From Halobacterium noricense (GTDB lineage: Archaea > Halobacteriota > Halobacteria > Halobacteriales > Halobacteriaceae): a DNA stretch of 64,000 nt. Location of the stretch: contig NZ_CP089468.1 of assembly GCF_021233435.1 (NCBI RefSeq), positions 1,488,001-1,552,000 on the forward strand, in the 5' to 3' direction. Shown here piece after piece: positions 43,912 to 52,940 of this stretch. How positions within the stretch are numbered: the first letter of the stretch is position 1; each line of letters begins with the position of its first letter. The notes below the pieces were generated by a model that searched no databases, had not been told where the DNA came from, and was given only the letters and a program-made list of their open reading frames with translations. The translations under genes were made by a program, and so were the position numbers.

Positions 43912-44733
43912 TCACTTCCCCTCGAACTCGGGCTCCTCGTCCGTACCGAACGCTTCGATCGCTTTGGCGTAATCCTCCGATTGTGCCAGTGCAGGCCAAG
44001 CGTGGCTAGCGTACTCGATACCAGCATCATAGCCAACGTTGCGGGTAATGTTGGATGCCTGTTTAATCGAGCGGACCGCTAGCGGGGGCTTATTTGCTAG
44101 TTCGGTGGCTAATTCGTCGACACGCTCTTCGAGCTCTTCCTCATCGTCGACGACTTCAGTTAAGATGCCTTCCTCGGCAGCTTCGGTGGCACCGATCCGC
44201 TCTCCCGTCATGGTAAGTTCCTTCGCGCGACTTGCACCGACGATAGTCGTCAGCCGTTGTGCTGCGGCGCCACCCGGTAAGACCCCAAAGTTGACCTCCG
44301 GCTGACCGAAGGTACCGTCCTCGACCGCAAATCGGAAATCCGAGGACATGACAATCTCAAATCCGCCACCCAAACAGAGGCCATCTACGGCCGCGATTAC
44401 TGGTGCATCGTACCCCTCGAAGGCTGCACACATCTCACAGAAGAGGTCCGGGACGCGTTTCTTTTCGTGGTAGGTCGAGAAATCACTCATCTCCCCGACG
44501 TCGAGACCAGAACAGAAGGCTTTCTCACCGGCCGCATCAAGAATTACAGCCCGAACTGCAACTCCGTCGGCCTCATCGTCGAGCGCCTGAAAGGCATCAA
44601 AGGCCTCGATGAGGTCGTGTTGCATCTGGATGTTTATCGCGTTCATCGCGTTCGGGCGATCTAGCGTGATGTGACCGAGACCAGTTTCCTCGTCAAAGGA
44701 CCACTCGATAGTCTCGAAATTAGTGTCTGACAT
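43912..44733 (-). CDS. Enoyl-CoA hydratase/isomerase
   Basis: A 273-residue crotonase-fold protein starting MSDTNFETIEW at 44733. It has LDRPNAMNAIN, the oxyanion loop GEKAFCSGLDVGEM, the second oxyanion region AAVDGLCLGGGFEI and both acid positions (GQPEVNFGVLPGGAAAQRL and RAKELTMTG), so hydratase activity is plausible. It is the first gene of a two-gene minus-strand unit with the SDR. A perfect 20-bp palindrome lies 60 bases upstream of the start. It is a separate gene from the hydratase domain of the 35390 fusion. Confidence 0.92.
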   Translation of the reverse strand: MSDTNFETIEWSFDEETGLGHITLDRPNAMNAINIQMQHDLIEAFDAFQALDDEADGVAVRAVILDAAGEKAFCSGLDVGEMSDFSTYHEKKRVPDLFCEMCAAFEGYDAPVIAAVDGLCLGGGFEIVMSSDFRFAVEDGTFGQPEVNFGVLPGGAAAQRLTTIVGASRAKELTMTGERIGATEAAEEGILTEVVDDEEELEERVDELATELANKPPLAVRSIKQASNITRNVGYDAGIEYASHAWPALAQSEDYAKAIEAFGTDEEPEFEGK

Positions 44734-44792
44734 CACGCTCAGATTTTCCGCCGACCCATATATAATTAATGGAGGGGCGATTGGCAATCGTC

Positions 44793-44812
44793 AGTATACA
44801 ATATTGTATACT
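44793..44812. promoter_or_regulatory. Perfect 20-bp palindrome upstream of the enoyl-CoA hydratase gene
   Basis: AGTATACAATATTGTATACT is its own reverse complement. It lies 60-79 bases upstream of the start at 44733. Half-sites GTATAC recur nearby at 44941 and 44954 and ATTGTATAC at 45065. The size and symmetry fit a dimeric regulator site, for example of the IclR protein at 28435, but this link is a guess. Confidence 0.5.
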
Positions 44813-45105
44813 AACGCAATCTGTCTCGTAGCTAGTGGCGTCTTGTTGTGGAGATTACGCCCCTATGCTTGTAATGGAAATGGCCAAGTTGAGGATGTGG
44901 GTAATGTTATTGAATAGCGTACGTTAGACAGGCATCCATGTATACTAATAGGTATACGCCCCAGAACCATCGAACAATTCTCACAGCAATATGATGCTCA
45001 TTCAGTACTGGTTGAGAACGAGGACGAACAGAGTCCCGCATCTTAGAAACTTGTCGCTGGTGGATTGTATACTGCGAATATTTATATTCCATCCCAAGAA
45101 GGGGC
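44813..45105. other. Gene-free stretch with repeated GTATAC motifs
   Basis: About 290 bases with no supported gene. It holds the half-sites GTATAC (44941 and 44954) and ATTGTATACT (45065), and ends with the left target duplication GAAGGGGC of the miniature element C (45098-45105). Confidence 0.45.
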
Positions 45106-45218
45106 GGCGGTGTTCAGATAAGGACTGAAACTGGCTTGATGTGCTCGCCGAGACAGCCGAGGGCTTTCAGCTGTTCCCCACGACTCTGCTGCTGGAAACT
45201 GCTTATCTGAACACTACC
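45106..45218. mobile_element. 113-bp miniature inverted-repeat element C with 8-bp target duplication
   Basis: The ends are GGCGGTGTTCAGATAAGG and, inwards from the right, GGTAGTGTTCAGATAAGC. Perfect flanking repeats GAAGGGGC lie at 45098-45105 and 45219-45226. The right 60 bases match the left end of element B in reverse, but the hairpin array is missing, so it looks like an internal deletion derivative of a B-like element. The clean target duplication shows that it moved as a unit. Confidence 0.85.
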
Positions 45219-45485
45219 GAAGGGGCAGGCTGATCGAGGATGTGTTCAAAATCAAACGCAGGGACACAATCAGTTTGGGAGAGAGTATCACTCAGACCGC
45301 GACGAATGCCATCGCTCCAAACGACGAAGGGTATTACAGTTTCCTCCTTACAGGCGACGCAGCTGGCGATTCCCCCGAATTGGAGGTTGTGACTGAGCGG
45401 AGATGCTAATCAGTGCCGCATTCAGTCCCTTTGAATTCCTGTTCACGCCGGGGCGAATGGACTAGCTCAACCGTCACCCGTGTAT
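45219..45485. other. Gene-free stretch between element C and the CoA ligase gene
   Basis: The first eight bases are the right target duplication of element C. I see no supported gene in the remaining 260 bases. Confidence 0.4.
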
Positions 45486-47108
45486 TTATTCACGCAGCTC
45501 TTTTCTCCTGATTTTCCCGGTTTCGGTACGAGGCAGTTCGTCCATAAACTCAACATCTCGAGGATACTTATACGGTGCCAGCGTGTTCTTGACGAGGTTC
45601 TGGATGCTGTCAACGAGGTCATCTCCTCGAGTTACGTCCTCAGAAGGAACCACGTACGCTTTGACAATCTCGCCCCGTTCCTCATCGGGGACGCCGACAA
45701 CGGCAACTTCGGCAACATCGTCGTGCCCCTCGATTACAGCCTCAACTTCGGGCCCAGGAATGTTATAACCACTGGAAATGATGAGGTCATCCTCACGAGA
45801 TTTGTATTCGAGACGGCCGTCTTCGCGCTGAACAAAGATATCTCCGGGGATGGACCACCCGTCTTTGACGGATTCTGCCTGCTTCTGTGGACGATTCCAG
45901 TATTCGATCCCAGTCGGGCCACGAACAGCGAGCAGTCCAGATTCACCTCGATCGAGTTCGTCACCAGTTTCCGGGTCGATAATCTTACATTCGTATCCGG
46001 GTACCGAATATCCAGTCGCGCTGGGGTCAATTTCCTCATCATGCCGGTGGCTGACGAAGATGTGGAGCATCTCCGTCGTGCCAATTCCATCCAGCAGCTT
46101 GATGCCATACTCGGACGAAAATTCACCGTACGTTGCTGGTGTGAGCGGTTCACCAGCACTTAGTCCAACGCGCAGTGAACTGACATCGTACTCGTCCGGG
46201 CCGTTGGGATACTTGGATAGAATTTGATTGAAGCCCGTGGGAATCGAGCACAGGACCGAGATCCTGTGGTCTTCAATCGCTTCAAGTAAATCACCGGGAC
46301 TCGCGTCTTCGACGAGGCTGGTACTTGCGCCGAAGCGCAGCGGGAATGTGACTAAGTCACCATATCCGTACGCGAAGGGAAGTGGAGGATTGCCACCGAA
46401 AACATCCGCTTCGGTTGGCTCAAGGCAGTATTTGGCATATGAGTCTGCAGTAGCCAATATCCCCCTGTGCGTGTGTATCGCCCCTTTCGGGCGGCCAGTT
46501 GTCCCGCTCGTGTATAGCATCAGCGCGGGGTCATCACGATTCGTATCGTATCCCTCAACATCGGTGTCTGCCTCGGTGAGGAGCGTATCGTAGCTCAGGT
46601 GATCATGTTCAATCCCATTCCGCTCTGCGACAATCACCTGTTCAACTGTATCGAGTTCCGGAAGTGCATTCTCGATCTCGTTAAGCAAGTCATCATACAC
46701 AACGACCGTGTGAGCCTCGGCGTTATTGATTATGTACTCCAACTCCTTCGCCCGGAGGAGCTTCATCGAGGGGAGTGCGACGGCACCAATCTTCTGTGTC
46801 GCGAGGCAGCTAACGATCGCTTCCGGCCGATTTGGGAATCTGACGACAACCCGATCACCTGCCTCCACCCCGTGGTTTCGAAGTGCGTTCGCCATCCGAT
46901 TCACTCGTTCCTGAAGTTCGGCGTAAGTGATTTCTTGATCCTGAAAATAGATCGCGACGTTACTGCTCTTGCCTTCCTGGACGTGCTTATCGACTAACTC
47001 CTCGGCAGCGTTGATCTTCTTTGGGTAGTGTAGTTCTGGGAGAGAGTAGATGTAATCGGGTGCTTCGGATGCCTCTGGGAGGTACTCTGAAGGGATGGCT
47101 GGTTGCAT
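45486..47108 (-). CDS. Benzoate/2-aminobenzoate-type CoA ligase
   Basis: A 540-residue ANL-family ligase. Marks: YTSGTTGRPKGAIHTHRG, the aryl-CoA-ligase segment NPPLPFAYGYGD (compare the PPLAF..G of benzoate-CoA ligases), LDGIGTTEMLHIF and the C-terminal catalytic Lys in RTETGKIRRKEL. These fit the benzoate/2-aminobenzoate-CoA ligase branch better than fatty-acyl ligases. It would activate an aromatic acid for the paa-type epoxidase or another CoA-dependent ring attack. It is alone on the minus strand; a GNAT gene lies upstream in the same direction with a 113-base gap. Confidence 0.85.
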   Translation of the reverse strand: MQPAIPSEYLPEASEAPDYIYSLPELHYPKKINAAEELVDKHVQEGKSSNVAIYFQDQEITYAELQERVNRMANALRNHGVEAGDRVVVRFPNRPEAIVSCLATQKIGAVALPSMKLLRAKELEYIINNAEAHTVVVYDDLLNEIENALPELDTVEQVIVAERNGIEHDHLSYDTLLTEADTDVEGYDTNRDDPALMLYTSGTTGRPKGAIHTHRGILATADSYAKYCLEPTEADVFGGNPPLPFAYGYGDLVTFPLRFGASTSLVEDASPGDLLEAIEDHRISVLCSIPTGFNQILSKYPNGPDEYDVSSLRVGLSAGEPLTPATYGEFSSEYGIKLLDGIGTTEMLHIFVSHRHDEEIDPSATGYSVPGYECKIIDPETGDELDRGESGLLAVRGPTGIEYWNRPQKQAESVKDGWSIPGDIFVQREDGRLEYKSREDDLIISSGYNIPGPEVEAVIEGHDDVAEVAVVGVPDEERGEIVKAYVVPSEDVTRGDDLVDSIQNLVKNTLAPYKYPRDVEFMDELPRTETGKIRRKELRE

Positions 47109-47221
47109 GGTATGTCCAATCTATGACCCTCATAAAATATAATTAATGGTCATGGCAAATCAGTCCGCCGACAGAGTGACTACCAAAGTTCGCCCCCGGT
47201 CTAAATGGTTCGAAATATGAA

Positions 47222-47833
47222 CTATTCCTCTCGCTCTGCCGGAGGTAACTGTACGCGATCCGCTATCGGATGGCTCATCGGGAGCTCCATCTCGAGATCG
47301 GACGCTTCTCGCTTGGCGACGTCGAATCCGATGTTCTCATAGACGGTGATAGCGTGTTTGTTACCCCGCGAAACGTGAAGCTTGAGCCCCTCGTGTTCTC
47401 GTGCGCCTGCGTGGGCGACAAGGTGTTTGAGTAGTTCCGTTCCGATGCCGCGATTTCTGACCGATTGGTGGACGAATATCACGAGTTCGGGGCGTGGGGC
47501 GGAATCCGGGATCGCCGCAGTGTGAGCGATTATTTGTTCGCCATCCCCGTCAACGACGAGGTTCCAGCCCTCCTCAAAGAGGGATTCGATCCAATCGATT
47601 ATCTTTGACCGGGTAGTCGGCGGAATTCCCTGGGTTCGGCTGTAAGCGTCGAGATCATCGTACATGTCTACGACGGCGTCGAAATCGGTGGGTTCGAACC
47701 GTCGAGCGATCCGGGCTGTCCCGTCATCGTCGAAGAACCGCGGACAGCGCGGCGGACAGTGTTCGGTCCCCTCGCACGACGAGTTTTTCCACCCCGTACA
47801 GACCGAGTCGGTGTCCTCTGCATTCGCAGTCAT
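47222..47833 (-). CDS. GNAT-family N-acetyltransferase with Cys-rich N-terminus
   Basis: A 203-residue protein starting MTANAEDTDSVCTGW at 47833. Residues 12-30 hold four Cys (12, 20, 26, 30) in a CX7CX5CX3C pattern that may bind zinc. Residues about 42-195 are a GNAT fold, with the acetyl-CoA loop in SVRNRGIGTELLKHL (R/Q-x-x-G-x-G/A) and HVSRGNKHAITVYENIGF. The substrate is unknown. It is divergent from the thioesterase gene; the 139 bases between them carry both promoters. Confidence 0.82.
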   Translation of the reverse strand: MTANAEDTDSVCTGWKNSSCEGTEHCPPRCPRFFDDDGTARIARRFEPTDFDAVVDMYDDLDAYSRTQGIPPTTRSKIIDWIESLFEEGWNLVVDGDGEQIIAHTAAIPDSAPRPELVIFVHQSVRNRGIGTELLKHLVAHAGAREHEGLKLHVSRGNKHAITVYENIGFDVAKREASDLEMELPMSHPIADRVQLPPAEREE

Positions 47834-47972
47834 AGTATGACAGAGGTGTCGTAAACACTTTGTGAATGGGGCGAACATGTTCGAGTACCCGCTACTATCC
47901 GAGTCACCACGAACGCGTTACGATTTTTGCCGCCACCTGAACTAAGTTAATTCCAGCAGATAGCTTGGGTGT

Positions 47973-48809
47973 ATGCGAGCTATTGACGAACACCCGGTTA
48001 GGTTTGGTGAACTCGCTGGGCCACTAGTCCACGGTGCGAAGTTCTTCGACTGGCAGTTAATCTCGACCCAAGAACTTGCTCACGCAGTCGAATACCCCTT
48101 CGAGGATCTCGTCGCCGAAGATGCAATTCCGTATGCCCCCGTTAAGGTGGATACCACAGTCCATCGATATCCAACGTTCGACGACGTCATCTCGACCGAA
48201 GTGACGCCGACACACGTAGGTGACTCCAGCGTCGAGCTGGTCTATGAAGTGGTCGACAGCGATGGCGACCCCGTTTCGACAGCTCAAATGACACACGTTA
48301 CGATCGCCCCTGAGGGCGGTGCGCTACCCTTCCCACAAGCTGTTCAGAGTCGACTCGAAGACCGTCGAGAGAATGTCGACGTAAATCTCTCTCTTCAAGA
48401 CGAGTCGAGTGGGGAGTATCCGACGTTCAATCAGAGCTATTCTGTGAACAGCCCACATATCGAAGGGGCGGAGCTGGCGTACTTCGAGGAGTACCCTCGC
48501 TTCGCTGATCTCGCACTCGAGTCGTTTCTCGCCGATTCCGGTTGTCAACTGAGCGAACTCGCGGGCGACCGACAGCCGTTCCGCCTCCGCGATTGGCACT
48601 GGGAATTCAAATCTCCGGTCCATTTCGACTCGATACTCGACGTGACGAGCGATATCAAATCCGTCTCCACGGAGAGAATTCAAATCGCCCACACGTTCCG
48701 AACTGACGGCGAGATCCGGATTCAGGGAACTTCCGAATACGGCTGTTTCGACCGCGGCGGCAACCCAACGACGTTCACTACCGAGATGACCAATCCGTTC
48801 GAGAGGTGA
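47973..48809 (+). CDS. Double-hotdog acyl-CoA thioesterase/dehydratase-like protein
   Basis: A 278-residue protein that reads as two hotdog domains. The first (about 1-115) has VHRYPTFDDVISTEVTPTHVGDSSVELVYEV, the second (about 135-278) LRDWHWEFKSPVHFDSILDVTSDIKSV and ends in a beta-strand pair. The pattern F-x-S-P-V-x-F-D near 213 resembles 4-hydroxybenzoyl-CoA-type thioesterases. It may hydrolyse a dead-end or product CoA ester in the pathway, or hydrate one. Start ATG at 47973. Confidence 0.7.
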   Translation: MRAIDEHPVRFGELAGPLVHGAKFFDWQLISTQELAHAVEYPFEDLVAEDAIPYAPVKVDTTVHRYPTFDDVISTEVTPTHVGDSSVELVYEVVDSDGDPVSTAQMTHVTIAPEGGALPFPQAVQSRLEDRRENVDVNLSLQDESSGEYPTFNQSYSVNSPHIEGAELAYFEEYPRFADLALESFLADSGCQLSELAGDRQPFRLRDWHWEFKSPVHFDSILDVTSDIKSVSTERIQIAHTFRTDGEIRIQGTSEYGCFDRGGNPTTFTTEMTNPFER

Positions 48810-49205
48810 AAACCAGCGATTTACTGAAATGCAGGGCGCTAAGGCTCCCCCCTCAAGGAGCGACCGAGCGAAGCGAGGGAGCGAGTAGGGGGATACAGTG
48901 TCCGTCATCATCTGTGCAACCGTGCGAATCGGTATCCTTACTACCCGTGCGGTCGAATAGGGTAGTAAGACGGTAGTCAGTTGGCCCTGCGTTCAAATCC
49001 GAAAACACGGATGCGCAGTCAGCCACTCCCGATAATGGGACCGTCGAACAGGTAGGAAGGGGACGGTCCGAACCCAACGCCCTCGGAGACTGCGGTCCCC
49101 GTGCGACTTCGTCGTAAAAAGCGCGTCGAAGAACAGGGGGGCCCACCTCAGTGAACCGCCACAGGCGGTGAACAGGGTGGGGTAGTTCACAGACCGTACA
49201 CACCT
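48810..49205. other. Gene-free stretch with a possible IS200/IS605-type right-end remnant
   Basis: No intact gene. On the plus strand 49069-49190 one frame reads NALGDCGPRATSS, stop, KARRRTGGPTSVNRHRR, stop, TGWGSS, which resembles the ragged C-terminal tail of haloarchaeal TnpB proteins. It ends in a nested hairpin: outer arm CCCACC (49142-49147) with GGTGGG (49176-49181), inner arm CCGCC (49156-49160) with GGCGG (49164-49168). 48857-48890 is a run of GAGCGA-like repeats. A decayed IS605-group end is the best guess. Confidence 0.4.
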
Positions 49206-49679
49206 TCACATCTCGTGTACGGGCCATTCATTCGCTGCGACATCAGTAACGAGGATATTCGTCGCTCGCCAATAGATGACCTCCTCACTGTCGTCGTTTT
49301 CACCCCGAACCGCGTTCTGAACATATCCACGATCGTCGTGGCTCTCGGATGCCGTCGTTTCCAGTATTTCAACCTCGACGTCGATGGTGTCACCGGGATA
49401 GACCGGGTTGCGCCAACGAAGCTCGTCCAGCCCAAAGGAGCCGAGAGTCGCCGTCTCGGACAAGAACCCATCGACCATGAGAGCCATGCACGAACTAGCT
49501 GTATGCCATCCACTGGCGATAAGACCGCCGAATATTGTTTCCCGTGCAACTTCGGGATTGGTATGGATCGGTTGCGGGTCGTATCGTCGTGCGAACGATA
49601 GTACCTCCTCTTTCTCAGCTACATAAGAGCCGAGATCGTACGACTCGCCGACCTCGATGTCCTCAAAATAGCGAACCAT
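49206..49679 (-). CDS. MaoC-type (R)-enoyl-CoA hydratase
   Basis: A 157-residue hotdog protein of the MaoC family. The catalytic pair is in DPQPIHTNP with Asp34 and His39, and GGLIASGWHTAS follows, both typical of (R)-specific hydratases and of the hydratase domain of PaaZ-like proteins. It is the last gene of a minus-strand unit after the LivG and LivF ATPases, starting 4 bases past the LivF stop. It may hydrate an unsaturated ring-opened CoA ester. Confidence 0.88.
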   Translation of the reverse strand: MVRYFEDIEVGESYDLGSYVAEKEEVLSFARRYDPQPIHTNPEVARETIFGGLIASGWHTASSCMALMVDGFLSETATLGSFGLDELRWRNPVYPGDTIDVEVEILETTASESHDDRGYVQNAVRGENDDSEEVIYWRATNILVTDVAANEWPVHEM

Positions 49680-49683
49680 CTAT

Positions 49684-50376
49684 TCAGAGGTATGCGTTTT
49701 CAACGTGGTCGCTTTCCAGAAGCTCCATTCCAGTATCTTCGCGGACTATACGGCCATTTTCCAAAAGATATGCTCGGTTAGCCATCTTGAGCGCGCGGTT
49801 GACGTGTTGTTCGACGAGTAACACAGTGATGTCTTCGCTAATCTCGTCAATCTTCTCGAAGACACGATCGGTGATTTGGGGAGCCAGCCCCTCTGAAGGC
49901 TCGTCAAGTGCGAGAATCTTCGGCTTGGCCATCAGTCCACGACCGATTACGAGCATTTGCTGTTGGCCACCGCTCATCGACCCTGCTCGTTGGTCAGATC
50001 GTTCCTCGAGTATCGGGAAGAGATCGTAGACTTCCTGAATTGTCTCTTCGAGGTCATCACGGGTGGTATACGCACCCATTTCGAGGTTTTCCTTGACGGT
50101 CATGTCCCCGAAGAGATTCCGCTCCTCCGAGACGTGCACGAATCCACGTCGGACGATGTCGGATGGATCGAGATTGCTGACGTCTTCACCCCAGACTGAC
50201 ACGGTCCCCGCATCAACGGGGTGTAGTCCCGACATTACCCGGAGGAGGGTTGATTTCCCAGCGCCATTCGGACCCACAATCGAAACGACGCCATCGTCTT
50301 CGGCTATCTGAAATTTGAGATCCCAGATGACTTGGATATTGTCGTAGGAGACGTCAATATTGTCAAGCTTTATCAT
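49684..50376 (-). CDS. LivF-type ATPase, importer 2
   Basis: A 230-residue ABC ATPase: Walker A GPNGAGKST, signature MSGGQQQMLVIGR, Walker B ILALDEPSEGL and switch His in LVEQHVNRAL. The C-terminus DHVENAYL is the LivF ending. It overlaps the LivG gene by 4 bases. Its membrane partners are encoded 4 kb away on the other strand (54364-56243). Confidence 0.92.
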   Translation of the reverse strand: MIKLDNIDVSYDNIQVIWDLKFQIAEDDGVVSIVGPNGAGKSTLLRVMSGLHPVDAGTVSVWGEDVSNLDPSDIVRRGFVHVSEERNLFGDMTVKENLEMGAYTTRDDLEETIQEVYDLFPILEERSDQRAGSMSGGQQQMLVIGRGLMAKPKILALDEPSEGLAPQITDRVFEKIDEISEDITVLLVEQHVNRALKMANRAYLLENGRIVREDTGMELLESDHVENAYL

Positions 50377-51101
50377 GCATCATCAGCCCCTAAGTAGGCT
50401 TCAGTAACAGCCTTGTTGTTCCTGATGTCTTCGGGCGTCCCTTCTGCGATCTTTTGTCCACTTTTGAGGACTATGATCCGATCGGCGGTACCCATAATCG
50501 CGTCCATAATATGTTCAATCCAGAAGACGGAGATACCTCGGTCGTCCCGGAGCCGCCGTATAGTATCGGAAAGCTCCTCAATTTCACCCGGTGTCAGACC
50601 ACTCGCGATCTCGTCAAGCAGGACGAGATCAGGGTCTGATGCTACTGTCCGAGCGAGCTCAAGTTGCTTCTGCTGGGCAATCGGGAGGCTCCCTGCCTTC
50701 ATCTCAGATTTGTCCTCAAGCCCGACAAACGCCAGCACCTCGCGGGCCCGCTCTTCGGCCTGTTCTCGGGAAATGGATTCTTCAGTACCGAACATCGCTC
50801 CGGCGACCGCGTTCTCGAAGACAGTCATCTCATCAAACACCCGCACGATCTGGAACGTTCGCAGTAACCCAGTGCGCGCGATTTCATGAGTTTCGAGCGA
50901 GACCAGGTCCTCCCCGTTGAAGGTGATATCAGTCCCTTCCTCGGGTTCAAGCATACCGGTAATGGTGTTGAACAAGGTCGTTTTGCCAGCGCCATTTGGA
51001 CCAATAAGCCCGACAATCTCGCCGCGTCCGATCTCGAGATCAACCCCGTCGATGGCGACGAGACCGCCGAACGTCTTGCGTATGTTCGCGGCCGTAAGCA
51101 T
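50373..51101 (-). CDS. LivG-type ATPase, importer 2
   Basis: A 242-residue ABC ATPase starting MLTAANIRKTFGG at 51101 (five codons shorter than the longest frame). Walker A GPNGAGKTT, Q-loop LLRTFQIVRVF, Walker B LVLLDEIASGL (Glu kept, usual Pro replaced by Ile) and switch His in WIEHIMDAI. The signature position reads GSLPIAQQKQLELART in place of LSYGQQ, a variation seen in some LivG proteins. It is the first gene of the unit LivG-LivF-MaoC and is divergent from the amidase gene. Confidence 0.9.
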   Translation of the reverse strand: MLTAANIRKTFGGLVAIDGVDLEIGRGEIVGLIGPNGAGKTTLFNTITGMLEPEEGTDITFNGEDLVSLETHEIARTGLLRTFQIVRVFDEMTVFENAVAGAMFGTEESISREQAEERAREVLAFVGLEDKSEMKAGSLPIAQQKQLELARTVASDPDLVLLDEIASGLTPGEIEELSDTIRRLRDDRGISVFWIEHIMDAIMGTADRIIVLKSGQKIAEGTPEDIRNNKAVTEAYLGADDA

Positions 51102-51254
51102 GGCACGTACATACACGGAACCAGGGTATTATAATGGTTTTGTATGTCATATGTCCTATGTTTTGGCGGCCTTTCATCAGACTCGTACCTGTGCTGCGAA
51201 ACGCCAAACGTGGACAATACTTCTATATGTTATCGGTACCCACACTGACAAGGC

Positions 51255-52766
51255 ATGTCCAATCCACGGCCACCGACTGCCGATGAAATCGAACAGTATG
51301 CTGCAGTTCATCACATGGAACTGTCCGAAGAAGAAATCGAAGAGATGGCGGCAGTCATCCCGGAGCTACTCGGTGCATACGAGCGCTTGGAAGAACTGTC
51401 GCCGTCAAAGCCGGAAGTCAAGTATCCGGACGGGCGTGCGGGTGTCAAACCATCGACCGAGGACGACCCACTTAATGCATTTATCCGAACCTGTGAAGTC
51501 TCAGGGGCCGACTCGGGACTGCTCTCTGGATACGACGTCGGCCTGAAGGATAACGTCTCCCTGGCCGACGTCGAAATGACATTTGGGTCTACTGTCGTTC
51601 CGGGATACGTGCCCTCAATCGACGCAACCATCGTCACACGGTTGCTCGACTCCGGAGCATCGATTACGGGGAAGCTGAACATGGAAAATCTCGCGTTTTC
51701 CGGCAGCGGAGAGATGTCCGCGTTCGGTCCCGTCAAAAACCCCCACGACACAGACCACTTAGCAGGAGGCTCGTCGAGCGGATCGGCTGCAGCCGTCGTA
51801 ACCGAAGACGTCGACGTCGCAATCGGTGGTGACCAGGCCGGCTCGATACGTATTCCGGCCGCATGGTGCGGCTGTGTCGGTCATAAACCGACGTACGGGT
51901 TAGTTCCGTATACGGGCATCCTTGGCCTAGGACGTTCATTCGACCACACTGGCCCGCTCGCGCGGAACGTCGTCGACTGTGCCCGCGTCCTCGAAGTAAT
52001 CGCTGGCAAGGATCCGCTAGACCCTCGACAGGGGACGATCACAACCCAGTCCTACACCGACGTGACCGACAAAGACCCGACTCCTGGCGATCTCACGATC
52101 GGCGTTCTAGAGCAAGGTTTCGGCCACGAGGAGAGCGAGCCGGACGTCGATAACACGGTTCGGGGCGCGCTTGACGCCTTTGCTGAGGCGGGTGCGGAGA
52201 CCACTGCTGTCTCAATCCCGATGCACCTCGATGGACTGCCGATTTGGAACGGAGTCGCCAACGAGGGGACGACCGCGACCATCGCTGGTGAGGGCTTCGG
52301 TCATTTCGGAAACGGGTATTACGATACTGACTTGATGGAAGCGTTTGCCGAGGCTCGCCGGAAGAACGCCGACGAGTATCCTCCGACGATCAAACTCGTA
52401 GCGACGCTTGGAGAGTACCTCGCTGAGGAGTACCACAGCCACTACTACGCCAAGGCGCAGAACCTGTCGCGCGATCTCGCCGCTGCGTACGATGACGCCC
52501 TCAAAGATGTCGATGTACTGGCGATGCCAACGACGCCACAAACAGCCCACGAACGGATCGAGAACCCCTCCAACCTGCAGATCATCGATCGTGCAGTAGA
52601 CATGCTCGCCAACACGTCTCCGTTCGACGTGACCGGCCATCCCGCTATTTCGGTTCCGGCCGGAACGAGCAACGGGCTTCCAGTTGGCGTGATGTTCGTC
52701 GGTCAGCACTTCGACGATGCAACCGTGCTACGGACTGCTCACGCCTTCGAACAGTGCGTCGAATGA
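51255..52766 (+). CDS. Amidase signature family hydrolase
   Basis: A 503-residue amidase. The Ser-cisSer-Lys triad is visible: Lys in GLKDNVS (about residue 97), cis-Ser in the Gly/Ser-rich box GGSSSGSAAAVV (about 173-184) and the nucleophile Ser in GGDQAGSIRIPAAWCG (about 199). The family includes GatA but also many small-amide hydrolases; the lack of a GatB/C context and the neighbours (a Liv importer on both sides) suggest a catabolic amidase acting on an imported aromatic or aliphatic amide. The ATG at 51255 is preceded by AT-rich DNA 25-35 bases upstream (CTTCTATATG). Confidence 0.92.
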   Translation: MSNPRPPTADEIEQYAAVHHMELSEEEIEEMAAVIPELLGAYERLEELSPSKPEVKYPDGRAGVKPSTEDDPLNAFIRTCEVSGADSGLLSGYDVGLKDNVSLADVEMTFGSTVVPGYVPSIDATIVTRLLDSGASITGKLNMENLAFSGSGEMSAFGPVKNPHDTDHLAGGSSSGSAAAVVTEDVDVAIGGDQAGSIRIPAAWCGCVGHKPTYGLVPYTGILGLGRSFDHTGPLARNVVDCARVLEVIAGKDPLDPRQGTITTQSYTDVTDKDPTPGDLTIGVLEQGFGHEESEPDVDNTVRGALDAFAEAGAETTAVSIPMHLDGLPIWNGVANEGTTATIAGEGFGHFGNGYYDTDLMEAFAEARRKNADEYPPTIKLVATLGEYLAEEYHSHYYAKAQNLSRDLAAAYDDALKDVDVLAMPTTPQTAHERIENPSNLQIIDRAVDMLANTSPFDVTGHPAISVPAGTSNGLPVGVMFVGQHFDDATVLRTAHAFEQCVE

Positions 52767-52940
52767 TTTTCTCAGATACGGCAATTTCGACGATTTGAGA
52801 CCTGTTTTTCGTAATATCCCCCGGGAAGGTTGCCGTTCCTGTTGGATATATCCGTTCTATTTAATTATAATAATAATGCTATTTGTGGCTGTTAACATCC
52901 GCCAAATTAAAAACCCCGAGTTGTGTGATTGATAATGATA

